Notes: generated by a model not told the origin, from the sequence alone. Counted from the stretch's first letter, positions 12,966-54,739 are shown. The stretch: DNA of 64,000 nt from Hoplostethus atlanticus (GCA_034670405.1 JAXDDX010000089.1:1493001-1557000), one strand, 5' to 3'. Translations and numbers: made by a program.

Positions 12966-15343
12966 ACAGTAGAGGGTTGACGCTGACCTTCTAACACTAG
13001 TTCAATCGTCCATTTTACACGTTTGTATCAAAGCCTTTTGTAAAACCACCCAGGTCACGGTCACGGTATCGACAAAGTTGATCTTCCATTCCCCGTCAGT
13101 GCTGCAGCTCTGGGATTTGTCTATTGATGTTGTCATCAAGTGAGTCTTAACTTTGGGTGTGTTCACGCTATTCTGCTTTTTGCAAACTGCTGCTGCCTAT
13201 TTCAAAGTCAATGGGGAGCGGTTGCCAGCCAGATGAAAAAGCGGTTACTTTGAAAATATGCTGCGTCTGGCATCTTTTTAGACAGAGCGGAGTGCTTTCT
13301 AAAGCTGAGAAAAGTTCAACTTTTTTAGAGGTGACAACCAGACATGCATTTTCTTGTGAGCTGACCAATCACAATGAAGACGAGGCGGAATTTCATGCTA
13401 CGTAGGCACCTGATTGGCTGCTCTGCCAACGCCAGCTCAGGCAGTCTTCTCTTTGCCATGGTCAAACAAAATACACAAATACCCAACCAGTGGTACATGC
13501 AACATGCATGCATCTATTGTTTGTTTATGTAACCTACATTTATTTGACAAAATACCGCATGTCAACATGCAACTTACAACCCACTTTTTCATAATCACAC
13601 CAAATGCAGTTGAGGTGGAGCTTTACCAATAAAAAATGTGTGACCACGCCCTTTTTGATGTCCACCGTTGGAAGAGACTTGCACATGTTCAAATTTAAAC
13701 TGACCCGTCCAAGATCATAGAAATTACGTGTAAATTGTATTTTAGCATGGATTTTCTCTTTTTCTCCGAGGCTGTCGTCCAGAAACCCATGCAGCCTGAC
13801 CTAGTCTAGTCAGGGCCAGAGCCGTAGTTTGGTCATTTCCCTTTTCAGCGAGAGCCATGTTGACTCCACAGTCTTGCTCCATCCTGCTGTTGCTAGGAGA
13901 CTTCTGATTCTATGTAGAATGTTTGGCATGTCACCATGACGATAAAATGCTTGGTACAGTGGGGAAGCCGAAGCAGAAGTTAACTAAGACCGCCCACTGG
14001 TTTACTAGCGGCTAGGTGGCTAGCGTGATTTTCCATAGACACGTCTTACAACAACTAAACAAAGCAATAGTTTTTGTTGAAAATCAGCTGTCAGCATCCT
14101 TCGTTATAATCATAAGATATACACATTTTTGTTGACATATTTCAGGACCAGAACTATATGGTTAGTAGTTTCCTCATATCAAGTAATCTGTAATGTATTA
14201 GAATAGTCAGAAGTGAACCAGAGGCGGGCAGAAGTGATGTCAACTTCAGCTCCCTGTTACAGTACATAGTTTGCAGTGCTAGAGAAGAATTTAGCAATGG
14301 GGGGGCGGGGGGGGGGGGGGGGGGGGGGCACACTGCAACAATCAGTGTCTCTTGTCAAGTGCTGGGCTGGGCCGGGCTGCACTGGTTAGTATGGAGATTG
14401 GGTGCTGGAGGTTAAATGAGGAGACAGACTTTCCTTTAGGGAGAAAACTAGGCATCTGCTCCGGCTGCTCTGGATGTGAAATATTCACAAGGCCAGGGAC
14501 TGTACAGAGACTGCTGCAGAGAGAGGCCATATAAAGAGACTTTGTTCTAAGGAGGAGGAAGAGAAGAAAGGGAGGAGGGGGGCAGAGGCAGGGTGATATT
14601 TTTCAAAACCGTATACACTGTTACTGGAAAAAGAAGACTGGATGACTCACAAACGCGTGATGAAAGGAGTAATCCAGTGGATTCCAGTGCTGATTGAAAT
14701 GTTACGCAGGTAATCAATCAGTAATCTAGAACAAATTCTAATTTGAAAGTAACCCTCTGAACCCCGCTGAGAGTGAGTCACTCTGAGCTCAACACTTAAT
14801 GCTAACATGATGCAAGAGTCCCGCAACTGAGACACACCGAGAGGAAAATACGCAGAATACCCTGCAAAAATATGCATCTCTCTTTAATTTTCTAATCATA
14901 TTTTGGTTATTTTAGTCTTGCTTTAGTAAATCAGAGCCTATTTCCATGGCTTGAGACAGAAGCCACAATGGAGATTTGCCATGAAGATAATCATACTGGA
15001 GAAGGGGGAAAAAAAGAGAACCGAAGAGACAGAAAGAGGAGGAAGGAGAGCAGGGGAGGAGAGGATATGAAAACAACAAGAATGTGAAGAAGATTTCAAC
15101 CCCAAAATATTTCAAGTTCATCTTTGGCTCCCAAGTCCGGCGATTTTGTTTTATTTTCTTGACTTCTCACTAGCCTACTTCCAACAGAACATCGGACCAC
15201 TTTGATATCTAATTTATCCTACGGAGGAAGTCGAGATATCTACAGGGAATAGCCTTTGACTTGAGAGTGGAGGTATTCTCTGGTACAAGAAGAGATAGGG
15301 GGCAAATGAGGCAGGCTGATTGCTATTCTAAAACGCAGCTTTG

Positions 15344-15393
<50 letters not shown>

Positions 15394-15501
15394 AAGCCAG
15401 TGCCGAGAGAAAATCTATACGCTGACAAAAGAGAAAGAAGTGGGGGGTCGAGAGACGGTACGGAGAGAAGTAAAATTACTGTAGAGATGCAGAGACAGCA
15501 G

Positions 15502-15502
<1 letters not shown>

Positions 15503-15591
<89 letters not shown>

Positions 15592-15596
15592 CAGAC

Positions 15597-15639
<43 letters not shown>

Positions 15640-15644
15640 CAGAC

Positions 15645-15719
<75 letters not shown>

Positions 15720-15728
15720 CAGATAGAC

Positions 15729-15783
<55 letters not shown>

Positions 15784-15792
15784 CAGATAGAC

Positions 15793-15829
<37 letters not shown>
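15503..15829. repeat. Compound (GACA)n/(GATA)n tetranucleotide microsatellite
   Basis: About 330 bases of GACA repeats passing into GATA repeats with interspersed GACA units, ending ATAACATAGG. A (GA)n tract lies just before it (15346-15390). The long open frames across it are repeat artefacts. GATA/GACA arrays of this type are known as Bkm-like repeats. Confidence 0.97.
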
Positions 15830-15830
<1 letters not shown>

Positions 15831-15950
15831 CATAGGTTAACATCTCAGCCTCTTACTGCATGGTTTACAGTACCTACTAACACCAGCAACCCTACTGTGG
15901 TTGTCAATGGGTGTGTGTCCCTCTCTCTCTCTCTCTCTCTCCCTCCTTCC

Positions 15951-15982
<32 letters not shown>

Positions 15983-16222
15983 TCACAGTGGTAGATATTG
16001 TCACAGAGCACGCTCCTCTGTGTTGCTGTGAAGCCCTGAGCCATACCATCTTTTCAAAGATGATTTAAAAAGAGATTAAAAGAGAGAATCAGATTTCTCC
16101 ACAGTCTCCCGTTGCCATGGCGATACAAAATTGAGTCTCGCCCTCTCTCTCTCTCTCTTTCTCTCTCCCAGAGTCAAATCAACATGTAGGTGTGGTCCCG
16201 AACACAGAGGCAGACTAACTGC

Positions 16223-16267
<45 letters not shown>

Positions 16268-16491
16268 AACACGCCTGTTATCTTGGCTTGCTACGCTGCC
16301 ACCCCCTTGCTGTTGTTGTTGCTTTTGTGTGGTGACAGTGAGAGAGCCTGAATAAATCAACCAGTGTGATCTCATGTCAGGGGCCTCCTCTACCCACCTC
16401 TGCTGCTGCCTGAAAACCCTGTATCTCCTGATCAGATTTACTCTTAGAGAAGAGAGTAGAGTAGAGAATAATTACTCTTTTTTTATTTTGG

Positions 16492-16591
16492 TGACGTCTT
16501 TGTGCTCATCGCTGTGGTGTTTCTGCACTGCACTTCCCAGAGATCACCTGTCAATCAAACAGCATGTCCAGTACAGTGACATTTTCAATTA
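16492..16591 (-). repeat. Dispersed repeat family 1, copy c (inverted)
   Basis: The reverse complement reads GTACTGGACATGCTGTTTGA, then TTGACAGGTGATCTCTGGGA and AGTGCAGTGCAGAAACACCA, matching copy b closely and copy a more loosely. Confidence 0.72.
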
Positions 16592-19500
16592 AAAAAAAAC
16601 AGTAAAATTGGAGACAGATTTTCTGTGAGTGAAATGAGCAACGATGATGACACACAAAACTAAAACTAGACAGGAAACACCATTTTAGTGAAGTGAAACA
16701 GATCTCTGTGGGGAACATGAACACTCTGGTTGTACTGGGCAGCTCCCAGGTGTGAGTGTGTATGTGTGTATGAATGCAAAGCTAAGGGTTGTCAATAATG
16801 TGCACTCCACAAACATTTCCTTTATAAATAAAAGAAAGACAGAAAGAAAAGAAAGAAAAGAAGAAAGGAAGAAAGACCACAAAAATAAAGTTTCCCATAG
16901 AATGAAATCAATGAGCAAAACAGTGTTGGATCAATGTCCATTCATTATATTTTAAATGGACTATTTAACATTGGCTTATAATTGATTAAACGTCGGGTCC
17001 CATATTATTCAGTTTTCATGGCTTTGTACGCTATGGCTCAATGTAGTTTAGTTAAACGGGTATTTATTGAGGCCCAGAACAGTCACAGTGCTGGACCCTG
17101 ATTGGCCGACAGCACCAGCTCTGCAGACCTGCTGAGCTGAGACTCTCCGGTGGGTGTGTCAGTTCGAATGCTGCGAACTGGTCTGATTGGAGAGATTTTC
17201 GCAATAATTCAGTGAGGAGAGCCAATCAGGACCAAGTCCAGCTGTGATGCGTTTACTGGAGTTGGCCTGAAATTGCCTGTAAAAAGAAAAGGATATATTT
17301 TTGAAAATGCAATAACTTTAATCAAAATATGACACTGTCTTCATGTAATGTCTTTGATCATATATGTATTTAGAGCATTTTAAATCCTATTAATCAGATC
17401 ATGCAGTGTCCATATCAGTGTGCTCTTTTACTGTTATTACAGTCGTGGATTCTGTCCAGTATCTGTTTGGGATATACGTGCTTTCAAAAATACTCCACCA
17501 GAAGACCCAGACCGTAAAACAAGATTAGACTGAACTACTTCCTACAAGCACCATGAGACCGAGGGCGTCCTAGGAAAGCAACTCAACCACTGATCCCTCC
17601 AGAAGAATCATCGCTCTAAATATAGACTTCAGAGGCTTCAGGGGAGAAAAGAACAATGGGATGCAGGAAACGGAGGGAGGGGGGGGGGGGAGGTAAGGGG
17701 GTGTAGAGTGGAGGAAGGAGAGGAGTGAATGATGGAGGTAGCAGAGGTAGCAGCGAGAGCAGGGTGATGAGAAGACAATATTTTGACCTCTGACACTTGA
17801 CTCACGCTAGAGATTTACTGAGGCAGTTAAAAAAAATACCTGTTTCCATCGTCATTCAGCTTCAGCATCTACCGGAGTGATTTGAAGGTTTCCACTGATA
17901 TCAAACACACCATCCTAAATACCGACGGCTTAGCCAACACATCACGATTTACTGTCATAACAAAAAAAAAGGCATCCAAGGTATAAAAATAAAATAGCAT
18001 CCTAATTTTGGATAAATCCCTCCAAATAGACACGCTACAGGTCAAATAAAGCTTCGCCTGTCAGCAGGTAATTTGGCATTGACAAGGGATGAACACAAAA
18101 GTTGTTTATCTTACCATTGAATCTACTTCAGGGATAGCTTAAGGGGGGAGTAAGTTCAGCTGGAGTTTAAATAGTTGAGCATCAAAGTTACACTTGACCT
18201 ACATTTGCCAAATGAAGCAGCATGAGACCGGATGAATCCAGATGAACACACTCTTGAACCAATGAAGTATCATAGATGCCGGTCCAGTGCATTCCTCAAT
18301 ACTGTAGGTATCAATTGGCACTCTATTGATAGCGTGACCACTTACCACGTGACGTTACAAGGTCAAGGGGGTTATTTGGGTCGTCCCCCACTGTCATGTG
18401 TTTGTTGTTCACCGTCCAAAAAGGCAGGAATGCCATAAACCTCATCGTTTCCAACAAGGTGTTGGCACCCTGCTGGGGTCAGACCGGTCCAGTGCCACGC
18501 GGACCAGAAATTTACTGCCCTGTTGTTGTCTGTGGAATTTCCTTTGACCTCTGGAAAGAAATGTGCTGCTTGTAAATACACTCCAGCAGAACTGCCCTGC
18601 CTCCCCCACTGTGGTGCATACTCTACACCCCGCTGCTTCCACACAGGATGTACACAACCATCAGAAGGTTGCCATGTACTACTATGATTCTGCTGAGATG
18701 TTAAAATAAACTGGATTGCTTTCAACTCATGTCTGTTTTGGTTCCCCCGTGCAATGAAAATGAAATCTCAGGTGATATCTCAGACACCGCTGGTCTGATT
18801 TTGATGAAACTCCATACGTTGATTGACCTGATAGGGGGCGCTATAATTAAGGTAAAACATTTTTTAACTCAAATGTAATATCTCATACACCACTGATGAG
18901 AAACAGATTAAATCAATTATTATAATCTGTTAATATAATCTGATTAAAGTGATCTGATTGCCCCCAAAAATCTTTCAATTCAATTTGTTATAGTTATTTA
19001 TAACAAGAGATCAGAAATCTGAAAGTTTTGAGCAAAATTAGTTGATTCCACGTTGGATAAAATCATGTTTACAGGAAGAACAAACCATGACCATGATTTG
19101 ACCATGGTTTTACCGACACAAATTGTCTATAAAGCTTATAATGCTTTTAAGTTTGTTTACGCCACATCTGGTGTTAAAATGTGTTTCAAATACAAGCTGC
19201 CACACAATTACATACAATAAAAGGTCTAAAAAAAAGTTTGTAAAAGGGCTTTCACACCTGCCTTGTTTGGTATGTTGTTTCAGGACGTTGGTGCACCAAA
19301 CAACTGCTCCCTTCCAAATGAACCCGGGGTTGCTTGTTTCAAGCGTGGAAGCAGGTAAATAACCAGAACGAGGCACATTTACTGAAGCTAATTGGCCAAT
19401 TTTTGTTGACATTCTCCCTTATCCCTCAGATTGTTTTCAAGACCATTTTGCTTTTAGCTTGTTGAAAATAACCAGTTTAAGTTATAATGCTAAACAAATT

Positions 19501-20341
19501 GCATACTGAATCAGATGCATAATGTACTGGGCCTGTAGTAAACTCTCAACAGATTAAAACTGGTACTCTAAAATACTGGTAACATTTTTTTTTTTAAATT
19601 ATTGTTTTTGTCTGATAAACAGCTCGAGAGCCCCACATGACTTTGGTCATAACGTGTTTCACTTGCCATTTGGCAGCAGAAAACCAACTGTAACTGAACC
19701 AAATGAAAACACCCAGTGATGATCACAATTTCACCTCTGATTTAGGTTATTTCACATAAACCATAGGTAAGAAGATCGAAATCTAAACAAAAGGGGGACT
19801 TGACCATACTCAATAAGGCAAAGTTGGAAAAACAAAGAGAGCAAACATATTAGCAGCTGCTCTGAGATACTGGCCCATCCCGCTTTTTAGCCTTTGCGAT
19901 TTCATGTGTAACCGAGAATGCTCAGTGCACAAGTGTGCTCGGATCTGCGAAAATCTCCCCAGTGCTGTGTCATATTTATTTAAGCAGCCTAGCAGAGAGA
20001 TAGCTGCTGCTGACTGCTGCTCAATAATAGATAACCGTTCGTTCCTAAAAAAAACAAAAAAACACCCTCATTTTCGGCAGACAGTTCTGTGAGAGAAAGA
20101 GAGGAAGCAAGAGAGAGAGAGAGAGAGAGAGAGAGCACGTCATCTCATCTCCAGGAATGTGGTCCGGAGAGCAAAATGCCTTACACCACTACACCAGTGT
20201 AGGAAAAGAGGGAGTTAATTATTTATCAAGAGGTTTGGGGAAGAGGGGGATGGAGTGAGCGGGTGGGAGGGGAGGGGAGAGGAGAGGAAAGGCCGAATCG
20301 TAGTGATGAGGTGATGTGAGGATGACTCACTCACACACACA

Positions 20342-20374
<33 letters not shown>

Positions 20375-23300
20375 AAAATGGCTTACTAGTCCCTGTCTTT
20401 CTGGCCTTCCTCCTTTCTTACTCTCATCTCTCTCTCTCTCACTCTCTCTCTCTCTCTCTGGTGATGAAGTCATGCTAGCACGCCCCGGCGCCGTGTGTCC
20501 CGCTAACACGCCTGACCAGGTTTTGGTCCGCCACTGCTGAAAGCCATTAACCCCTGAAGCAGAGGGCTGGGGCTGCAGGCACGGTATCATCCATAAGATA
20601 TGAGTTCCATTTACCTCCTCTGGCCTGGTTCTCTGCTCCGGAGGCAATGAGATACAGGCAACGCCTTGAGCCGGCGGAGGCAGGTAATATTGCCTTCAGC
20701 AGAGATGGGGATTGACAACTGGCTCACGGCAGCTGCATGAGGATGCAGAGTGTAGAGGTGTTTTAGGTTTTCATGTACATAGAGTGGAGGGGGTGGAGGG
20801 GGGTTTTGACTTCCATACTGAGTTTCGGGGGAAATGAATGGAGAACGTTTTTTATGACCTTCCAGCAACAACGGCATACTTTATTTTAATCCAATTCCGT
20901 TCTCTGTCAGTTAGCTACTGTTAACGGGTTTATGTCAATTACACCCCTAACGAGTATTCATAGCACTCATTAGCCATTTGCAATAGCTCCTATGCTGTTA
21001 ATCTGTTTCATATAGATTGATGGGGGTAGCACTATTCTAAATAATACAGTGCAGCTGACTCCACGGGCTGGAATGTAATGGGTTTCTTTTATATGTTTAA
21101 TCTAGTTTAAATGTGATTCAATTTACCCCGCCTTTTGGGTTTCCGCGAATGGGTTCGCGTTTTTGACGACTTTTGTCAACTCAGCTTCGTTAAATGCTTT
21201 GAAACCTGACGATACAATTCAAATTCATCCCCCCTAACAAGTCTCTTTTGTTGTAAACTTTGCCACCTTTCGACTAAAACATTTGTGGAAAAAACTGAGA
21301 TACAAACCAATTCCCTTTGTTATTACTTTTGAGAATGCAGGTGCCCCCCCTTTGCTGTATTGAGTAAGTTGCTGCGTATCAGGTAAAACTCTGGCACAGT
21401 GTTGCCCACGGTAACGAAGATCAAGCAAAGAATATCGTGGACCTGTTCTCATTATTACAACTCCAGCCATCATCTGTCATGAGACGTCTTTTCTTTTTCT
21501 TCTTCTATTGAATATTTTGGATATCCTTCAAGTTCTGGTGTCTGTTCTCCATCGAGCCAATGATCACCAACGGCATTCATCTGATTGATTTGTCTTCTTT
21601 ATTGACAAACAGTGCATTGTAATAGTAAGAGTCAGAAAGTAACAGCTACAAACTCACACACTCACGATGTACAAACATTTTACTGTACACTGAACAGCAC
21701 ACACACATTATATTACACACACACACACACACGCATGTGCGCACATTCACACACACTCACTCACACACGTTATAATACAGTATTATATTACATTACAGTG
21801 GGATGCTCTGACCATGTGAGCAATAACACCTTTGACAGTATTGTAGGTAAACGGAGAAAGGCAGACTATAGCTGATCATTGAGCTGAATTTTTTTTTTTT
21901 CAACAGAGAACTTACAGTACATACTGAACAGTGCAGCAAGCAATATTAAAAAAAATGACGACAAAAACCCCCAAAACAGTTCAAACCTGTTCTGTGTTTC
22001 CAGGAAGTGTGTGTGGGCTGTTTCAGTTCAGTTCAGGTGGATGAAACTGGGTGAAAAAGGGATTGGTGAAAGTGACTTGGTATCAAATGGTCCGGGAACA
22101 ACTCGGTTTTGTACTATTCTGCTAGGAACACCACCTTTTTGAATGTGTGTCTTAGTCATCCCCCAGCTGAAAGTACACCACAGACCACCTTCCACTTATT
22201 TACCCCACGCTTGGAGCAAAGATTACTGGGTGAAATGAAAGATCAAATCCTCGCCAAAAGGGACGTCTGGCCTCCTCAGAAAATGAACAGCGTTTTTGGA
22301 TTGAGAATACCTTTACCTACGTAGCCTCGGGAGGAAAAAGGGCTCTGTTCACCTCCAAACCCCCCAGAACAAAAAAATACACTGTTGGCTCTTGGCTACG
22401 GCGGGATCTGCCAATACGTCTGTGAGAAAGGTTGAGAGTTAAAGGTATTTTGTGAGAGTAGCGTGTCTGAGAATAGAATGGATCGCTTGACACTCTTGAC
22501 TGTCTTGTGTGAGTCAAAGGAGGCGGTGGAAATGCAGACTAAAGAGTGGGGGGTTGTAGAGAGAGAGGCTGTGGGCTCTAGGGGAAGACAGAAAGACGAG
22601 GGCTGGGGCGAACGGGGGGAGACAGAGAGAGAGAGAGAGAAAGTAATCTCTCCACACCCAGACTCATTTTTATTCAAACATGAGTCTAGCTTTCCTCTCT
22701 CTCTCTCTCTCCTCTTCTGCTGTTATCCCTACCTCCGCCTCTTTCCACTTCTATTACCTATTCCCTTTCACTTCCCCCCCCCCCCCCCTCTTCATAACTC
22801 TCCTCTCCTAGTTACCTGGTTTCACCTTTCTATCACACGACAGGAGTAAGACAGCCCGGTCAGATCGACTTCAGGAAATAACGAGCTATTATAAAGGAAA
22901 GATCCACCCTGTTGAAAAACGAGCCCATTTTGCTGTCTGATGGCGTATTTTTCTTATTCCTGCGAATACCTGGACAAGCACGGCTACGATGGAGTTTAAT
23001 AGCAGCAAATGTTTCAACTATATAAAACATCGAGGGTTTTGGTCTCCCAGCAGGGGCTTTCTTTCTACACTCGCCATTTACGTCCAACAATCATTCAGGG
23101 AGAAATTCCTTGTAGAAGAGGAGGAGACAAGGAGGCCTCAATAGACCAGAATGCAATGCAAAACATGTTGCTTTTAAAGTAAGGGGCGTGGCCACGATCA
23201 TAAACACGCCCTTATGTTCAGAAACTAGTTGGCTAGCTAGCTACATATGACCATACACCAACCTTTGATTGAAAGCAAAGGGGGTTGTTGAAAGTCATTC

Positions 23301-25757
23301 TGGGAAATGTAGGAAATCACTAACGGAAGTAGAAGTAGACGAGGCAGGTTGGGGGAAAGAGGGTACACCGAAAAAGTAAATTACAACACTCAAATATCTC
23401 TTTGATTGCGTTTAACATCACAAATAGATGATATGTAACAGTGTGAGAGTATCCCAGGGTGGATTTTTGCTTTTCCTTTCCTTCTCCTCCTGGAGAAACC
23501 TTGTATCTTTTAAAAAGTGAATGCTTCAGGAATCGACAGCACGTGAAGATTTTTCCATTGACATCGAGACACGTGGCATTTTAAGATATCTTTTCAATAG
23601 TTTGGTTTGGTGACAGGATCATAAATGTGAAGGACGGTGTCATTCAGAAACACACGGAGATATGTTGGCAGGTTGGTGATCTGTTTTTTCCTATGGTCTT
23701 AAGACAATAAATACTGGAGAAACTGATTTCAGATTCTAACCTGTGTCATCAAGAGATACTTTCAGCAGCTGTCCGCTCCATTGACAATAAATTATAGGCA
23801 GGATTTGGGCTTTTACCCCCAAATGAGCATCATTTTATCTTAATCCCAACACCTTTGAACCAGAGAAAGGACTCATAAACCCAGAAATTCTCCATGGATA
23901 TCATCAGACAGTCCACTAAATCTGTTCACTGCCTAGATGAGTATCTCTCCTTTCTCTAGTGTTAGAAACTCTTTCAAATGCTCAAATATAGAAGTGTCAA
24001 AGAGTTCTATATTAAACTAAATAGTTTTAGTAATGTGGTGGATTTAGTTTGGATTTAACTTTTATAAGCACTTCAGAAAGCTTACACAGAACTAATCTGG
24101 GAAATCAAAAACAGTTTTCTTTAAGTACTCCCCAAACTCTTCAAGCACTTCGTTTTGGCGTAATCTCTTAACATAGTGCACGGTTTACCCATAAGAGATC
24201 CCCCTTCTGCACAATCTCACATCCACTCTGTTCCTGAGATAGCCACTCCACGCTTCCTATTGGTGCTCAAACGAAGACGAGCCGCAATAGAAAACACGAC
24301 GAGACGAGTCGCGGTTCGTTTCGCCTGTCGAAGACATCGTTTATCCCTTCGTCGTCTTTTCACAAACACTGAAACGGTAACATCCCAAAGACTGGCTGCA
24401 TCGGAAAGCTCATACATGAGATTATTACCAGTAAAACACCAGAAGAAAAAAAATGGTAGAACACACCGTACTACGGAGGTTATCGTGTATCAAGATGCCC
24501 TGCCTGTGTTGATAGCTTCGGTTTATTTCTTCTGCATTTCATTCTGCAAGTTGTCTCACTCTTTATTAAGCCTCCAAGCTATTGCAGAAACACTTTCTCC
24601 AGAGGCACCTATTTACAAAGAATTAGGCCTCTGAACCACTGACACGGTCCCAGCTGATCTCAATACTTCCTGATAAAATGTTCAATAAGCTATCGTTGCC
24701 AGGCAACAAATGCAATTCTGGCTGTACTAGCATACTGGAGTTCTGGGGGGCGAAAAGTGAAAACCAAATCACCGGAGGTTTAAAACAGTTGCAGACCTCT
24801 TAATGTCGCAACTTTCATGAATAAAAGATTTTGGGGGCGTCAGACCAACGCGGGCAGCGGTGCGAGACACAAACACAAGCATAGCATTCTGTCGGACACT
24901 TTACAGCCACGCGGCGGCGAGGCGTGTTAAAAGCCATCGACTAAACACTGTCACTCCTGTTAAAATCCCCAATCGCAACCGACGGCACCAATCGTAATCC
25001 TTGGGGTGTGGGTGTAATAAACACTCCTGACCAGGTTTGACTGAAGGGAGAGTGAGCCTGGCGTGGTAGCTAATCTGGTTAGCGCTGAGGTGAAAGTTCC
25101 CTGGAGTGAGCTCGGGCGTGTCCTCTTGATATTTTGCTCTAATGCGAAGACAGTCGGTGTGTCAAACATCACATTTAAGTCACGACAACAAGATGAATCA
25201 GCCTGTAATTTCCTTCTTGACCCCCAGCACTTCATATTTTGCGATGTTTTCTTGCGAGATAACACTTATCTTTTATTTGACATTTCCGAGAGGTCAGTCG
25301 TTTACGTCAGTGTTCCTTGTAATATTGTGTTTTTGTGTAAGTAACCCCGTGCATTCAAAAGGCCCACAAATCTGAACGCCTTAACAAGAGAGTATTAATC
25401 ATTGATGTCAATGTGATTACAGGTCCGGGGATCACTGCTGCAGGAATCAAATTGATAGAAAGGGCACTTCCCTGATGGCAGCCATACAATTTTGATGATG
25501 TTGTCACAGAAATGGGATTTCATGTGTGGACAGCACATTGGATTTCTCTTTTTTTATTGGAAATCCAACATTTTGTGGTGGTCAAGCCATATGGGAATAC
25601 CTTTTCTATCATTTCAGATTCTCTTAAAACCCTTCTCTTCTTCCATCCTTCCAAGCTGCGCTGTTCCTAGCTCGGTTGGTGACTTTACTCCTGTCACTTT
25701 GCTATGTTATGATTCTTTTCATCAGATTGTGTTGCTGTTTTCTGCTCTTGTATTGAT

Positions 25758-27078
25758 TTTATTCAGAAGGCAATCGTGTTGATTGTAAAACATTATGAGT
25801 TCTGTCATGACTTCCCTCTGAATGAAGTAGTGTGAGCGTGGAAGCAGGCCAGGGTTTTGCTAGTAGTTGTCTGCGTGGAAGAGATGATCTTTTTCACGGC
25901 TGCACGAAAAAGTACATAAAATAGAATCATGAAACCTAGTTTTTGACTGCAGTCCACAGCACTTCAGAGTTTGTTCAAATAATGAGTCATCCAGACGAAG
26001 AAAGTCATGGGGAATGCAGAACTCACAAATTCAGCGACAATTACTTGTTCTGTGCTGTTGGCAAAAATGGAAGCAAATGAGCAAATAGGAAGTAAACATC
26101 CCATATCATAATATGTACAGGCTCTTCAATATGAAGACAAAGTCCCGTCCATCAGTTGGCTTGGAGTGCCTCCATTAGCCTTATTGTCTGGATAGTTCAT
26201 AGGTATTTTTGACCAACACACCCAAATTGATTAATAGGCTCATCAAAACATACTGGTAATAACAAGGCCTACTTTGGGTCTTGACTCCTAGGTTAAGAAA
26301 CGGTGCTTTAGAGACCTTTTGTCATGCTTTTTGTGCAGTTTGTGTCCCTATATATATATAAATGGCTGGTCAGACACACGATTTCCTCTTCACAGTAGTA
26401 TCTATAGGTGCTTTCTCCTTAACAGCCAGGCCATCCTTGAATCAGCCTTTCAAGTCGGTAAAAGTGGGTGCTGTATTTCCCTATCAGGAGATACAGTAGT
26501 TATAAACAGCCCACCGCCCAACCCCCCCGTGTAATAAACTCAAGTATGTGTCTGTGATTGTCTGTTTCAAAGTAACATTTGCAAAACCGGTCTGTAGATT
26601 TCAACGATGGGAGGCAAAAACTTAACTTGCAGTTGGACTGAAACCCGTACAGTCAGACAGATTCAGTAGGAGAGAATGAACCAAAAGGGTCTCTCATAGA
26701 TTGGACATTGGACATTTTTCTACAGCATCACTTATTTTTTGCTTTCACGTCATTGTCGGCCATTTTGCATCCCTCCCAGTGAGCATTCAATTTAAATCAT
26801 GTTGGGAAGCCAAATGGCGTGAGCGAAATCTGTCCAATGATAGACTGAGGGAGGGATCTGGGGACTGCTGCGGTCCAGCAGAAACATAAGAGGGGTCAGA
26901 GTGGTTTCTCAAAAAATGTACAGCGGTTGAGATCTCCTAGAGCGCCCCCTGTCGCCGAACTAAAGTGTACAAATGTTAAATAGAACTGGGAACTAGTCAT
27001 CAGAGAGGTCAGGCTGCTCTCTCACGGACTGTACACTGGTCAGGATACTTCATATCGCTCCCCGTTGTCCCTGTGTGG
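25758..27078 (-). promoter_or_regulatory. ephb1: Probable ephb1 3' UTR with candidate polyadenylation signal
   Basis: Downstream of the stop on the minus strand no further splice-consistent coding sequence is seen. The plus-strand TTTATT at 25758-25763 is an AATAAA on the sense strand about 1.3 kb after the stop; another lies near 25550. The interval has little simple repeat compared with its surroundings, as expected of a UTR, but the end point is inference and RNA data would be needed to fix it. Confidence 0.35.
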
Positions 27079-54247
<27,169 letters not shown>

Positions 54248-54739
54248 CTGCAGAGAGAGAGGAGGGGGGAAAACAAACGTAAATAACAATACACATCACA
54301 CCAACACGCTTACGGCTACATCTTTTGCTTTTGCGGCGATCCTCTTCTCTGCTTGTGTAACTTTGTTTCTGCGTCTTTTGCTTGTGTTGATCGTGATACA
54401 CTTTGAGTTAGAAACGTGCTATAAAAATAAAGTTTAATGGAAAAAAATGAAAATAAAAACTGTCGAAGCACCGTGGGGGATTTGGGACCAGGGCACATTC
54501 TCTAAACATTGTTATGAAATGAAGCTCATTTGGGTGCAAAAACATTTCGCCAGATCACAGATTAAGGTGATCTAGTGATTCTGGCTCTAGGGAGTGACTT
54601 CCTGTTCACCAATATTAACTGGACTGGACTTCCACGACCACAGGAATAATAAATAAAAGCAGTGATGTTCCCTTTTATTCATCCAGGGAAGGGTCCCGCT
54701 GAGCATACATGCTGTTTTTCAGCACTTCCCTGCTGCACA

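Larger units (their letters stand above)
10163..25757. other. Intergenic DNA 3' of ephb1: repeats, no gene seen
   Basis: No gene recognised. Contents: (ATTCA)-type repeat 10857-10890, CT/GA/G complex 11199-11374, (TG)n 11850-11882, G run 14299-14328, GATA/GACA array, (CT)n 15919-15977, (TG)n 16226-16266, G run near 17680, (CA)n 20335-20372 with (CT)n 20427-20460, CA-rich 21655-21770, C run near 22782. A short cysteine-rich reading frame at about 18440-18680 is treated under findings. Confidence 0.7.

Noticed and set aside
15240-15843. Frames of 142-197 codons rich in Tyr-Leu-Ser repeats
   Set aside because: Direct translation of the GATA/GACA microsatellite.
22109-22849. Plus-strand frames of 71 and 128 codons
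   Set aside because: Low-complexity GA/CT and C-run sequence, no conserved domain.
24176-24634. 152-codon plus-strand frame
   Set aside because: No recognisable domain, no splice or promoter context, composition like random intergenic sequence; not listed as a gene.
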